Source: Pigmentibacter sp. JX0631 (lineage in GTDB: Bacteria; Bdellovibrionota_B; Oligoflexia; Silvanigrellales; Silvanigrellaceae). Taken from it: 64,000 bases of DNA. Both the position numbers and the translations under genes were made by a program. The notes under the pieces were generated by a model. The model searched no databases, was not told the origin of the DNA, and saw nothing but the letters and a program-made list of their open reading frames with translations. Shown piece by piece: positions 8,180 through 16,170 of the stretch (position 1 is its first letter; every line of letters starts with the position of its first letter). The stretch covers positions 3,261,001-3,325,000 of the forward strand of contig NZ_CP123622.1 in assembly GCF_029873255.1 (NCBI RefSeq), read 5' to 3'.

Positions 8180-9697
8180 ATGAGTACAATAATAGAAACG
8201 TTAGGCAAGAATGGGGAAACAAAAAGCTCTATTTTTTATGTTAAAGAAAATATTATCAAACCTGAAGAATTCATTTCTGAAGTAAAACTATTTTTAGCAA
8301 AGCAAAACTCATATTTAGACGAGTTTATTTTGATTTTGCAACATAACTTTTACGCCCCTTGGAGACAAGAAGAAGAAAAAATTTGTATCTATTACTTATT
8401 TGAGAGGGAAAGGGAAAATAGCAGTTATTATGTCAGTTCAATTTATCCTTCAAATGTATTTTATACATTTAATGAGGGTTCTGTTGAAAGTTCTAAAAAA
8501 GGTAAGCTACTTCAAATCTGTAAAGTTACCATAACCGAATTTGAAGAAAAAAAATTATTCAAAGAATTGAAGCAAAATATTTTCATCAAAAATAAGAATA
8601 ATTGTTTCCAACCTGATAATTTATTTAAATTTATTCCTATCAATATCTTAAAACCTTGGGGACAAGAGATTTGGTTCACTGGAGTGGAAAAAAGGGGAGT
8701 TGCAAAAGTAATACCTGTAGATGGTGACATTTCAATTCCTATCCCATGGATCTTTCAAGCTCTTCCAAGTACTTTGTTAGGAAAACAATTTGAAGAAAGA
8801 CAACTTATTCTTGTTAAAATATTAGAACCTATTTCAGAGAAAGTTTATGGAGATTTATATTATGAACTACATACTGAAAAAAACGAAGTTTATGTTGTTA
8901 CTAAAATTAATTCTCCATCAGGGAAAATAAAATATGGAGTGAATCCAGAGAAGTTAAAAACATATACTAGTAAAAGTGTATTTAAAAAAGAATTACTTAC
9001 TGTGATTAAGGAATATGAAAATATCAGGAAAAAAATTGACGCATATTTTGATAATTTTCGAATTGCAGAAGGAATTTCTTTAAATGAACCTATTTTACCT
9101 AATAAAATAAAAGAATGGCAAAAGAAAATTCCATTGGAAGATGTGAATGAAGAAGAAGAAAAAAGAAAAAAAATGGATTCTTTTGCGGGCTATCTTGATT
9201 TAGATTTAGCAGACGTAATTCAAGTACCCATTTTAGTACCGCATGCCTTACAACATGGTGTAACTGTTGTTGAGTTTCAAACTCCTACCTATGAGCGGCT
9301 CATTTTAAGTTTTGCCCAAAAAGTCTTAACGCAAGAAAACTGGGATACAGATAAAGCTGTAGATATAATGCAACTAGCTACTCCTCAAAAAACAAATTTA
9401 AAAATTCTTAGCAAAGATGAGGTTTATACTGAAGAAGTTGTTTGTCATTTTAATGAATTTCGAGCAAGTAGAATAACATTGGAAGCGAATAAAAATGTAA
9501 ATTTACCTACAATAGAATTCTATAAAATATTATTTCACTTATCTGGTAAGTTGATAATTAATGTAAGTAAACTAAATGGTGAGAAAATTCGGCATGAAAT
9601 AGCTCCTGGCGAATGTATTTTTATCCCAGCTAATTTAGAATTTTCTTTACAAGCCTCAAATGAAAAGTGTATTTTATTAATGTGTATTCCTAACTAA
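8180..9697 (+). CDS. Mannose-6-phosphate isomerase-like cupin protein
   Basis: A 505-residue protein with features of class I phosphomannose isomerases: a KPWGQEIWF segment near residue 160, a strand LILVKILEP near 215, and a C-terminal cupin with PHALQHGVTVVEFQTPTYE and later a second cupin half ending in IAPGECIFIPANLEF. In bona fide ManA the metal ligands are Gln, His, Glu and His; here a His-rich PHALQH segment is present, but the classical SVQVHP segment is replaced (SEKVYGDLYYELH). It has about 150 extra N-terminal residues of unknown fold. It may interconvert sugar phosphates, or be a non-catalytic relative. It lies 14 bp downstream of the glycosylase gene, probably in the same transcript. 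Confidence 0.7.
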   Translation: MSTIIETLGKNGETKSSIFYVKENIIKPEEFISEVKLFLAKQNSYLDEFILILQHNFYAPWRQEEEKICIYYLFERERENSSYYVSSIYPSNVFYTFNEGSVESSKKGKLLQICKVTITEFEEKKLFKELKQNIFIKNKNNCFQPDNLFKFIPINILKPWGQEIWFTGVEKRGVAKVIPVDGDISIPIPWIFQALPSTLLGKQFEERQLILVKILEPISEKVYGDLYYELHTEKNEVYVVTKINSPSGKIKYGVNPEKLKTYTSKSVFKKELLTVIKEYENIRKKIDAYFDNFRIAEGISLNEPILPNKIKEWQKKIPLEDVNEEEEKRKKMDSFAGYLDLDLADVIQVPILVPHALQHGVTVVEFQTPTYERLILSFAQKVLTQENWDTDKAVDIMQLATPQKTNLKILSKDEVYTEEVVCHFNEFRASRITLEANKNVNLPTIEFYKILFHLSGKLIINVSKLNGEKIRHEIAPGECIFIPANLEFSLQASNEKCILLMCIPN

Positions 9698-9736
9698 CTA
9701 ACAATTTTTTGATAAAATTTAAGTTCATATAGCTTG

Positions 9737-9762
9737 TTCCGATACTTAAACGAATATCGGAA
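9737..9762. promoter_or_regulatory. 8-bp inverted repeat upstream of the phosphatase gene
   Basis: TTCCGATA and TATCGGAA are separated by 10 nt, in the gap after the ManA-like gene and 55 bp before the ATG at 9817. It has no T-run, so an operator or leader hairpin is more likely than a terminator. Confidence 0.4.
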
Positions 9763-9816
9763 TGAAGTAAATTGTATGTTTTTTTCTTTTTTGATTCATA
9801 CAATTTTGGAGATAGT

Positions 9817-11898
9817 ATGAAGTTAGCTCCTAAAATCATTATTTTGTTATTGGTAGTTACTTTTGGAGTTATGTCTATTTATAGTTTTTTTCAAGTAAAA
9901 AAGGCAGAAAAATCATTTAATGCGGATGCAGAATCAAATCATGTTCTATTACTATCTAATTCCCTTGGTTTTTTGTCAAAATCTCTTTGGGAGCTTGATA
10001 AAGATATTGCTGCACGTGGAATGAAACCTTTATTTGAAGCTGAAACAGTAATAAATATCCAAATATTTGATGCAGAAGGGCATTTTTTTTCAGGTTATCA
10101 GTACAAAATTGGAGCAGATAATAAAAAAGAATTAATTGAAGCAGAAGACAAAGGAAATGAAAAAGATTTTAAACCTAATGATTTACAAAAAGTGAAACGT
10201 AATTATGATTCAGTACCATCTAAAATGGTTTCTCAGATGCAAAATCTAGTCGATGGTTCGCATAGATTAATAGGCTCTTTATGGTGGAAAGAAACAGATT
10301 TATCAGAGCCAAAATTTCTCGGTTACGTTGTACTAAATTTTTCTACAGAATATATACAAAAACGACTCTTTGAACAAAAAATAAGTTTTATTCTTTTTAC
10401 AATTGCTTTGAGTTGTACTATTCTACTATTGACTTATGCTTTTTTAAAAAAACAGATAATAAATCCTATTCAATTACTTATGCAAGCGAGTCTAGACATA
10501 GCAAATGGGAAATTTACTAAAATTAAAAACAAATTTAGATATAATATTGGAAATGAAGAAGATGAAATTGATAAGTTAACTACTAACTTTAATTTCATGG
10601 TTGATAAAATAGAGCATAGTTTGTTAATGATAAAAGGGTTATCCGAAGCAGCTCAAGCGATAGTTAAATGTATGAATATAGAAGAGTCTGTGAAGATTTA
10701 TGAAAAATATTTGAGAGAACTTATTAAGTTAAATAAAGTTGAAGTTTGGTTGAATATTGAAAATGAAGCAATGAATAATCCAAAAGGGATTATTAGAATC
10801 TCAGATAAACTACAAAAAGAAAATTTAACTCCAATTTTACAAAAAGTACTTTCTAGTAAAGATTTAATTATTGAAAGTTCTCAATTATTTATTTCTGGAG
10901 ATTATATAAATAATTCAATTCTCTTATTTCCATTGTTAAATACAAAAAATATTTTAGTAGGTGTTGTTGAAATTTTCTTTCCTAAAAATATTACAGGATT
11001 ATCTCAAGAAAGTCTTGGAATATTAAGTACACTTAGTACTTCACTAATTACTGCAGTGGAAAATGAGTGGCATGTTATAAGAGAAAAAAACAGAGCTAAT
11101 TTAGAGAGAGATATTGAATTAGCAAGTGCGGTTCAAGATTCAATTATCTCAAAAAATTATCCTAATTCAAAAAATTTTGATTGTTCTATTTTCTTTAAAA
11201 CAGCCAGCCAATGTGGTGGTGACTGGTTTGGTATTTATGAAATTGATGAAAATAGAATTTTAGTTTTATTTGGAGATGTTACTGGGCATGGAACTCCTGC
11301 GGCTTTAATTACTGCAGTAACAAGAGGATCTGCCGACATGCTATTTCAATTTATAAAAATGGGGAATAATAGAATTAATAATGACTTCCCCTCCCAAGTT
11401 TTAAAATTTATCAATGAATGTATTGTTGATACAGGAAGACAAACCTATTTAATGACCATGGTAGCAGCATTAATAGATTTCAAAGAAAATAAAATTTATG
11501 CCTCTTCCGCTGGCCATACTCCACCGGCTATTGTAGATACAAATAAGGAAAAATCTGATGTAAAATATATTTATCCTGCAATGGGCTCAAGACTCGGATT
11601 TACTAAAGGTAGTGAATATGAAACAAAGGAATTTGATTTTTTACCCGGACAAAAAATAGTATTTTATACTGATGGAATTGTCGAAGGAGAGTCACCCCAA
11701 GCAAAAGAGTATGGGCTTAAAAACTTTAAAAAATCTATGGAATCTCATGGACAGTTAGACCCAATTGAATTTATAAAGAACGTAACCAATGATGCGTTCA
11801 AATATTTTGATGGTATTCCGCAAAAAGATGATATCGCTTTATTAGCAATTCGGTTTTTAAAATCATCGGATACAAAAGTGATAGCAGAAGTCGCTTAA
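9817..11898 (+). CDS. Membrane HAMP-GAF-like SpoIIE/PP2C serine phosphatase
   Basis: A 693-residue RsbU-type signalling phosphatase. ATG 9817 follows GGAG at 9808-9811; a further in-frame ATG at 9772 lacks a site. Order: transmembrane helix at about 7-25, an extracytoplasmic sensor region, transmembrane helix about 189-210, HAMP linker about 211-270 (IINPIQLLM...), a GAF-like region of low similarity, and a C-terminal SpoIIE domain with Asp469 in QCGGDW and GDVTGHGTPAAL, both metal-binding aspartate motifs. These enzymes normally dephosphorylate anti-sigma-factor antagonists in partner-switching. No STAS or anti-sigma kinase gene is adjacent, so its partner is elsewhere. It is probably monocistronic, bordered by a large gap downstream. 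Confidence 0.88.
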   Translation: MKLAPKIIILLLVVTFGVMSIYSFFQVKKAEKSFNADAESNHVLLLSNSLGFLSKSLWELDKDIAARGMKPLFEAETVINIQIFDAEGHFFSGYQYKIGADNKKELIEAEDKGNEKDFKPNDLQKVKRNYDSVPSKMVSQMQNLVDGSHRLIGSLWWKETDLSEPKFLGYVVLNFSTEYIQKRLFEQKISFILFTIALSCTILLLTYAFLKKQIINPIQLLMQASLDIANGKFTKIKNKFRYNIGNEEDEIDKLTTNFNFMVDKIEHSLLMIKGLSEAAQAIVKCMNIEESVKIYEKYLRELIKLNKVEVWLNIENEAMNNPKGIIRISDKLQKENLTPILQKVLSSKDLIIESSQLFISGDYINNSILLFPLLNTKNILVGVVEIFFPKNITGLSQESLGILSTLSTSLITAVENEWHVIREKNRANLERDIELASAVQDSIISKNYPNSKNFDCSIFFKTASQCGGDWFGIYEIDENRILVLFGDVTGHGTPAALITAVTRGSADMLFQFIKMGNNRINNDFPSQVLKFINECIVDTGRQTYLMTMVAALIDFKENKIYASSAGHTPPAIVDTNKEKSDVKYIYPAMGSRLGFTKGSEYETKEFDFLPGQKIVFYTDGIVEGESPQAKEYGLKNFKKSMESHGQLDPIEFIKNVTNDAFKYFDGIPQKDDIALLAIRFLKSSDTKVIAEVA

Positions 11899-11975
11899 TA
11901 AATATTTAACTTTTAAAAAATAATTTATTATTTTTTTTAAAATTTAAATTATATTTAAATTGGTAAAATAATGAA

Positions 11976-11992
11976 TGTCATATTTTAAGACA
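11976..11992. promoter_or_regulatory. TGTC-N9-GACA dyad, copy 1
   Basis: A 17-bp dyad with TGTC at 11976-11979 and GACA at 11989-11992, an AT-only spacer, and an A-run directly after it. It lies 78 bp beyond the phosphatase stop. Two further copies share arm sequence, spacing and the trailing A-run. Confidence 0.4.
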
Positions 11993-12110
11993 AAAATAGG
12001 AAAGCTAAAAGTTTTATTTTTTACTATAATTCAAAGTTTAATAACAATTTGTCATTTCTCTGTTAGTTATCTTTTGATATAAAAATATGATTTTTTGTAA
12101 TTTATAAAAT

Positions 12111-12127
12111 TGTCTTAATATTAGACA
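12111..12127. promoter_or_regulatory. TGTC-N9-GACA dyad, copy 2
   Basis: TGTC at 12111-12114 and GACA at 12124-12127, with a spacer containing the palindrome TAATATTA and AAAA following. It lies 135 bp after copy 1 in the same gap, and about 350 bp before lysA. Confidence 0.4.
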
Positions 12128-12182
12128 AAATTTTGTAAGATTGTCGCTTATTAGTTAGCAAGTAATAATATTTGTAATTAAA

Positions 12183-12279
12183 TGAGCTTCTTTTTCTCCT
12201 TTTATCCTACCGTTACATTTCTATTAAATAATTATTCCTTTATTTTTCAGTTAAATCCCACCTTAAAAAAAGAAGCTCA
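12183..12279. repeat. 13-bp inverted repeat enclosing 71 bp
   Basis: The 13-mer at 12183-12195 (TGAGCTTCTTTTT) is the exact reverse complement of 12267-12279 (AAAAAGAAGCTCA). The 71-bp interior is strongly strand-biased, pyrimidine-rich on the plus strand. No open reading frame fits. It could be a structured small RNA with closed ends or a remnant of a miniature mobile element; no flanking target duplication was seen. Confidence 0.45.
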
Positions 12280-12422
12280 AATTTATTAGTATAAACTATA
12301 TTTTATAAAACTTTTTTTTGTTTCCTAACTATTGCAAAAAAATTGCTAGAATTTAAAAATTACAGAATTGTAACATTAGGCTGGACTAATATTCACATGA
12401 GCTGATACAAATAAACAGTAAG

Positions 12423-12443
12423 AAGCCCATTAGTTTTGGGTTT
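12423..12443 (+). promoter_or_regulatory. Hairpin in the lysA leader
   Basis: AAGCCCA at 12423-12429 pairs with TGGGTTT at 12437-12443 around a 7-nt loop, 32 bp upstream of the lysA ATG. Only a short U-run follows, so it is a weak terminator or attenuator candidate. The region does not show the conserved elements of a lysine riboswitch. Confidence 0.35.
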
Positions 12444-12474
12444 TGACTGAAATAAGTTTTTATAAGGTACTAAA

Positions 12475-13830
12475 ATGCGACCATTTATCTCTTTGAAATC
12501 GATTGAAGAAAGAATAAACGGAAAAGGGCTCGAGATTGATGCCGTTCCTTTAGCGCAGATCCTTGATTTAGATAAAACCCCTGTTTATGTTACAAGCTTA
12601 AATGCAGTATCTCAAAGATTAAATAAATACAAAGAAGCACTTAGCATTCATTTTAAGCAAAACGAAATATTTTATGCAATGAAAGCTAATTTTGCAGCTC
12701 CAATCCTAAATACTGTCAGTAAAGAAAATTTTGGAATCGATATTGTTTCCATCGGAGAATGGCGAAAAGCTTTAGCTTCTGGAATTCATCCAAATAAAGT
12801 TTGCTTTGCTGGAGTTGGAAAAAAAGAATCAGAATGGAAAGAGGCAATATTAGGAGGTCTTGGTAATTTAAGTGTTGAGCATTTAACGGAATTAACTGAG
12901 ATACTAGACTTTCTTTCAGAAGAAAAAAAATTAAATTCTATTGCCCAAAAAAAACTTGTTGTTTCTTTACGCCTAAATCCAGCAGTTGAGGTAGATACTC
13001 ATCCACACTTAAAAACTGGAGCGTTAAATTCAAAATTTGGTGTATTATTTGAGCATTTTTGTAATTGGTTAAATGCGAAAAAAATGCAATTTAAAAATGA
13101 GGAGTTGTTTCTTAACTGGATAAATCCACTAAAAGGAATTCATGTTCATATAGGCTCACAATTAACTGAGAATTCAATTTTTCCTTTAGTAGCAAGGAAA
13201 GTGTTAGATTGTGCACAATTTATGTTTGAAAATAAAATATTTGTTCAACATATAGATTTTGGAGGAGGACTAGGTGTTGGACAAAATGGCGTGCCAGAAA
13301 ATGGGGAGGATATTTTCTCTCATGTCCATTTTGTATGTAATGCTTTTAAACAAGAGAGTAAAAAATATCCTAAATTGCTATCGATTTGGAACGATGATTT
13401 CTCTAATTTATTTGTTTGTATGGAACCAGGTAGAAGCATAGTTGCTAGCTCTACAATTTTTTTGACAAAAGTTCTTTATGAAAAAAGAAATTCTGTTGAA
13501 AATATATTTTGTTACGTAGATGGAGCAATGAATGATTTTCCAAGGCCAAGTATTTATGGAGCCGTTCATCATGCGGAGTTAGTAAATTACGATAATATGA
13601 ATTTGAGTAAAAACGATTTGAACATTTTTTCATGGAATATTGTTGGTCCTGTATGTGAAAGTGGTGATTTTTTAGCTAAAAATGCTTTGTTACCTCAGAT
13701 ACATAAAGGAGATGTAATAGCATTCTTTGAAGCAGGGGCGTACTGTCGATCAATGGCAAGTCAATATAATTTACGAGAATTACCTTCAGAAATATTTGTC
13801 AGAGATGGAAATATAACTGATATATTTTAG
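12475..13830 (+). CDS. lysA: Diaminopimelate decarboxylase
   Basis: LysA decarboxylates meso-diaminopimelate to L-lysine, the last step of lysine synthesis, on a fold-type III PLP scaffold. The ATG at 12475 follows AAGG at 12464-12467. The PLP lysine is K70 in FYAMKANF; the barrel continues with the ID-V-S-GEW segment, CFAGVGK, HVHIGSQ and a glycine-rich phosphate loop FGGGLGVG. The C-terminal domain supplies C394 in PVCESGDFLA and the EAGAYCRSMASQYN segment, where Tyr contacts substrate across the dimer. At 451 residues it is slightly longer than usual because of inserts around 175-210 and 285-305. A related arginine/ornithine decarboxylase is less likely because of the CESGD motif. Confidence 0.9.
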   Translation: MRPFISLKSIEERINGKGLEIDAVPLAQILDLDKTPVYVTSLNAVSQRLNKYKEALSIHFKQNEIFYAMKANFAAPILNTVSKENFGIDIVSIGEWRKALASGIHPNKVCFAGVGKKESEWKEAILGGLGNLSVEHLTELTEILDFLSEEKKLNSIAQKKLVVSLRLNPAVEVDTHPHLKTGALNSKFGVLFEHFCNWLNAKKMQFKNEELFLNWINPLKGIHVHIGSQLTENSIFPLVARKVLDCAQFMFENKIFVQHIDFGGGLGVGQNGVPENGEDIFSHVHFVCNAFKQESKKYPKLLSIWNDDFSNLFVCMEPGRSIVASSTIFLTKVLYEKRNSVENIFCYVDGAMNDFPRPSIYGAVHHAELVNYDNMNLSKNDLNIFSWNIVGPVCESGDFLAKNALLPQIHKGDVIAFFEAGAYCRSMASQYNLRELPSEIFVRDGNITDIF

Positions 13831-13856
13831 TAATTTATATTTAGTAAAATTTAAAT

Positions 13857-14870
13857 ATGGAAGTTGCAAGGATGCATAGTACTAGTCAATCTAGATTTAT
13901 TCAGAATAAAACTAATCTTCTTATAAGAGAAGAATATATTGGTAAAGAAATAATTGATCTTTTAAATTGGTTTATTATGTCTTTTAAAAGTGATAATACT
14001 CAGCAATCATATTCGAGAGATTTAGAAGAGTTTTTCTTGTTTGCGTTCAAAACGCTTAAAATTAAAATCACTTCATTGAAACAAATTACTGAAAGACTTG
14101 TTTTGTTATGGAAAGAAAGTTTAACGGAGTTTTCTATAGCTTCAATTGCAAGAAAGCTTTCCTCACTTTCTTCCTTATTAACATATGCTAGGAAAAAAGG
14201 TCTTATTGAATATAATATTTTAGAATTAATAAAAAAACCTAAGCTTGATAAAAAAGGCAAAACAAATATTTTAAAACAAGAAGAAGTCTTAAAACTTTTA
14301 GAATATTGTAAGAAGCAATATCAAATATCAAAGTGTAAAAAAAGTAGAACATATTGTGTTTGGAGACTCAGATATACAGTAATGTACACTTTATTTACAG
14401 TTGGTATGAGAGTGGAAGAATTGTGTGAATTAAAAATTAAGCATTTAGAAAAAATAGGTCAAAATTGGAAGCTCCATTTAACTACCAAAGGAGATCTTCC
14501 GCATTCACCATTTATCCATCAAAATACAGCACAAGTTTTGATAGAATACAAAAATGAGTTTCGCCAAGATGCTCACCCAGACGATTTCTTTTTTACAAGG
14601 TCCCAGTTGTCTAAAAATACAACAAAATTGAATCGGGCTTCTATTTTTGACATGGTGAAAGTTGCCGTTAAAGAATCAGGGATATTTAGAGACGTTAGTC
14701 CTCATAGTTTTAGGACTACCTTAGCTACATTGTTGCATTCAGAGGGTGTGCCTATAATCCAAATTCAAAACTTATTGAACCATAAATTAACCGCAACAAC
14801 TTCAATTTATATTAAGAAATCCAATGAGTTATCAGCTGCGGCGACAAGAAAAATTGGTTTTTTTGATTAA
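13857..14870 (+). CDS. Tyrosine recombinase, XerC/XerD-like
   Basis: A 337-residue site-specific recombinase 26 bp downstream of lysA. The N-terminal SAM-like core-binding domain spans about 30-125, and the catalytic domain has a complete set: R185 (GMRVEEL), K211 (TTKGD), H283 and R286 (HSFR), H309 (LLNHK) and nucleophile Y318 (SIYIKK). Length and architecture fit chromosomal Xer proteins, which resolve dimers at dif, better than phage integrases. However, no dif-like site or attachment repeats were found beside it, and the tail (about 20 residues after Tyr) is short. It may be one of the two Xer recombinases of this genome or an orphan. Confidence 0.85.
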   Translation: MEVARMHSTSQSRFIQNKTNLLIREEYIGKEIIDLLNWFIMSFKSDNTQQSYSRDLEEFFLFAFKTLKIKITSLKQITERLVLLWKESLTEFSIASIARKLSSLSSLLTYARKKGLIEYNILELIKKPKLDKKGKTNILKQEEVLKLLEYCKKQYQISKCKKSRTYCVWRLRYTVMYTLFTVGMRVEELCELKIKHLEKIGQNWKLHLTTKGDLPHSPFIHQNTAQVLIEYKNEFRQDAHPDDFFFTRSQLSKNTTKLNRASIFDMVKVAVKESGIFRDVSPHSFRTTLATLLHSEGVPIIQIQNLLNHKLTATTSIYIKKSNELSAAATRKIGFFD

Positions 14871-15012
14871 GTAAACAAAAATCCAAAAATATTCTAATTT
14901 TTCTTGGAATAATATTTCTTCTGGTTAAAAATATAATAAAACACTGTTAAATATATATAAAATTAAAATAATTATTAAAATTTTTTGTAAATAAAAAAAC
15001 AATAAATACTAG

Positions 15013-15025
15013 TGATAAATTATCA
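15013..15025. promoter_or_regulatory. 13-bp palindrome upstream of the LRR gene
   Basis: TGATAA-A-TTATCA is a perfect palindrome in the 275-bp gap between the recombinase and the leucine-rich-repeat gene. It lies 31 bp before the third TGTC-N9-GACA dyad. It could be an operator; AT-rich DNA makes such palindromes fairly common. Confidence 0.3.
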
Positions 15026-15055
15026 TAAATGAATATTCTTATTAATTTTAACTTA

Positions 15056-15072
15056 TGTCTATTTTGAAGACA
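15056..15072. promoter_or_regulatory. TGTC-N9-GACA dyad, copy 3
   Basis: TGTC at 15056-15059 and GACA at 15069-15072, followed by seven A residues in total. It lies 74 bp upstream of the LRR protein start, a promoter-proximal position. It matches the two copies near 12.0 kb in arms, spacing and flank. Confidence 0.4.
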
Positions 15073-15131
15073 AAAAAATTCCAGTTTGAATGAAAAAAGT
15101 GTTTAAAATACATTGAGGAGGAATTGTCTTT

Positions 15132-15167
15132 ATGAGGTCTCTTCAATGGGAAGAAACAATGTTTTAA
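15132..15167 (+). CDS. Possible 11-residue leader peptide overlapping the LRR gene
   Basis: ATG 15132 begins MRSLQWEETMF and is preceded by an unusually strong AGGAGG at 15116-15121 at a 10-nt gap, better than any site for the LRR gene itself. It stops at 15167, inside the LRR coding region. This could couple translation, or the strong site could simply serve the LRR start less directly. Coding status is uncertain. Confidence 0.3.
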   Translation: MRSLQWEETMF

Positions 15168-16156
15168 AAACTAAGAAAAAAGTATGCTTACTAAAAGCAG
15201 TTAGTTTTGTATTTTTATTCTTCCCTATTTATTCTTATGCAAGTAGCAAAGAGTTTTATTTATTTTTTTCTATAAATCATTTATTAAACGAGAAAGATAA
15301 CAAGCTTGAAATTATTCCTAGCAGAATAAAGCTTGGTAGTAGTTATGATAGTATGATATTAGCTGGTCAAGATAAAGTTTGTGATGAAATTTTATCCTTT
15401 TCAAATGATTATATCAGTATCAAAGATCCTGGCCTAAAATTAACAACTTATACTGAATGTAAAGTCTCTTTAATAAACAAAAAAAATAAAATTAGTGATG
15501 AAGTTACTTTTAAATTAAATAGAACTTTTACTTCATGGTGTTTATTAAAGGAACGAACTTCTGACGATATAAAATTAACAATTGACGCAGTATTAAATAC
15601 TGTCCAAGTTAAAGAATGCAATGACTTTGCTTTAAAACAAACTCTTTTTAATGCTAAAATGTTAAATTTGACTGGAAAAAAAATCGTTGATTTATCTCCA
15701 TTAAGTGGGTTAATAAATTTAAGGGCATTATGGCTTGATGACAATAAAATTTCCAAAATAGATCCTATCTCTTCACTAAGAAATTTAATAGTTTTAAGTT
15801 TGTCTAATAATTCCATTGAAAATATAAATAACATTAGTAATTTAAAAGAATTGCAATGGCTGTTCTTAAGTGCAAATAAAATAAGAGGAGTAGAAGAGTT
15901 AGCGACTTTAAAGAAGATAAAGGTCTTATCTATAAAAAATAATTTTATATTAAATCCAGCGCCGTTGTATAGTTTTCAAGCAAATACAATTATTCTACCA
16001 CAAGGCAATCCTTTTATTAAGGATACATGCTTGAAATATAGTACAATAGATGACAAAAATTCAGTGAAACAACTTAACTGGCTTGATAAAGTTTGTAAAT
16101 TTGAGCAACTAAATAAAAATGTAAGATATTTAAATTCTTCCTCTTCTAGTAAATAA
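15146..16156 (+). CDS. Secreted leucine-rich-repeat protein, internalin-like
   Basis: About 336 residues from ATG 15146, preceded by GAGG at 15134-15137. The N-terminus has Lys/Arg residues, a hydrophobic core and a likely signal peptidase I site after S-Y-A near residue 33. The middle (about 40-160) has conserved-looking cysteines but no recognised fold. From about 170 to 270 there are four to five LRR units of about 22 residues following the internalin pattern (L-x-x-L-x-L-x-x-N-x-I): for example LRALWLDDNKISKIDPI and LIVLSLSNNSIENI. Such repeats usually mediate protein binding. An upstream TTG start at 15113 is possible. Partner and process are unknown. Confidence 0.8.
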   Translation: MGRNNVLKTKKKVCLLKAVSFVFLFFPIYSYASSKEFYLFFSINHLLNEKDNKLEIIPSRIKLGSSYDSMILAGQDKVCDEILSFSNDYISIKDPGLKLTTYTECKVSLINKKNKISDEVTFKLNRTFTSWCLLKERTSDDIKLTIDAVLNTVQVKECNDFALKQTLFNAKMLNLTGKKIVDLSPLSGLINLRALWLDDNKISKIDPISSLRNLIVLSLSNNSIENINNISNLKELQWLFLSANKIRGVEELATLKKIKVLSIKNNFILNPAPLYSFQANTIILPQGNPFIKDTCLKYSTIDDKNSVKQLNWLDKVCKFEQLNKNVRYLNSSSSSK

Positions 16157-16170
16157 ATTTTAAAGCTAAA

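Larger units (their letters stand above)
11899..12474. other. 576-bp non-coding gap upstream of lysA
   Basis: No open reading frame with a credible ribosome binding site was found here. The gap holds two copies of a TGTC-N9-GACA dyad, a long-range inverted repeat (12183-12279) and a hairpin in the lysA leader. Base composition is very AT-rich with homopolymer runs. Confidence 0.7.

Noticed and set aside
12300-12474. Possible lysine riboswitch upstream of lysA
   Set aside because: A hairpin exists, but the conserved multi-helix lysine riboswitch elements were not found.
13857-14870. Integrase of a genomic island or prophage
   Set aside because: No att-like repeats, tRNA target, phage genes or composition shift around it.
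15013-15025. Palindrome TGATAA-A-TTATCA as a Fur box
   Set aside because: The Fur consensus needs a 7-1-7 pattern; this is 6-1-6 with no iron-related gene next to it.
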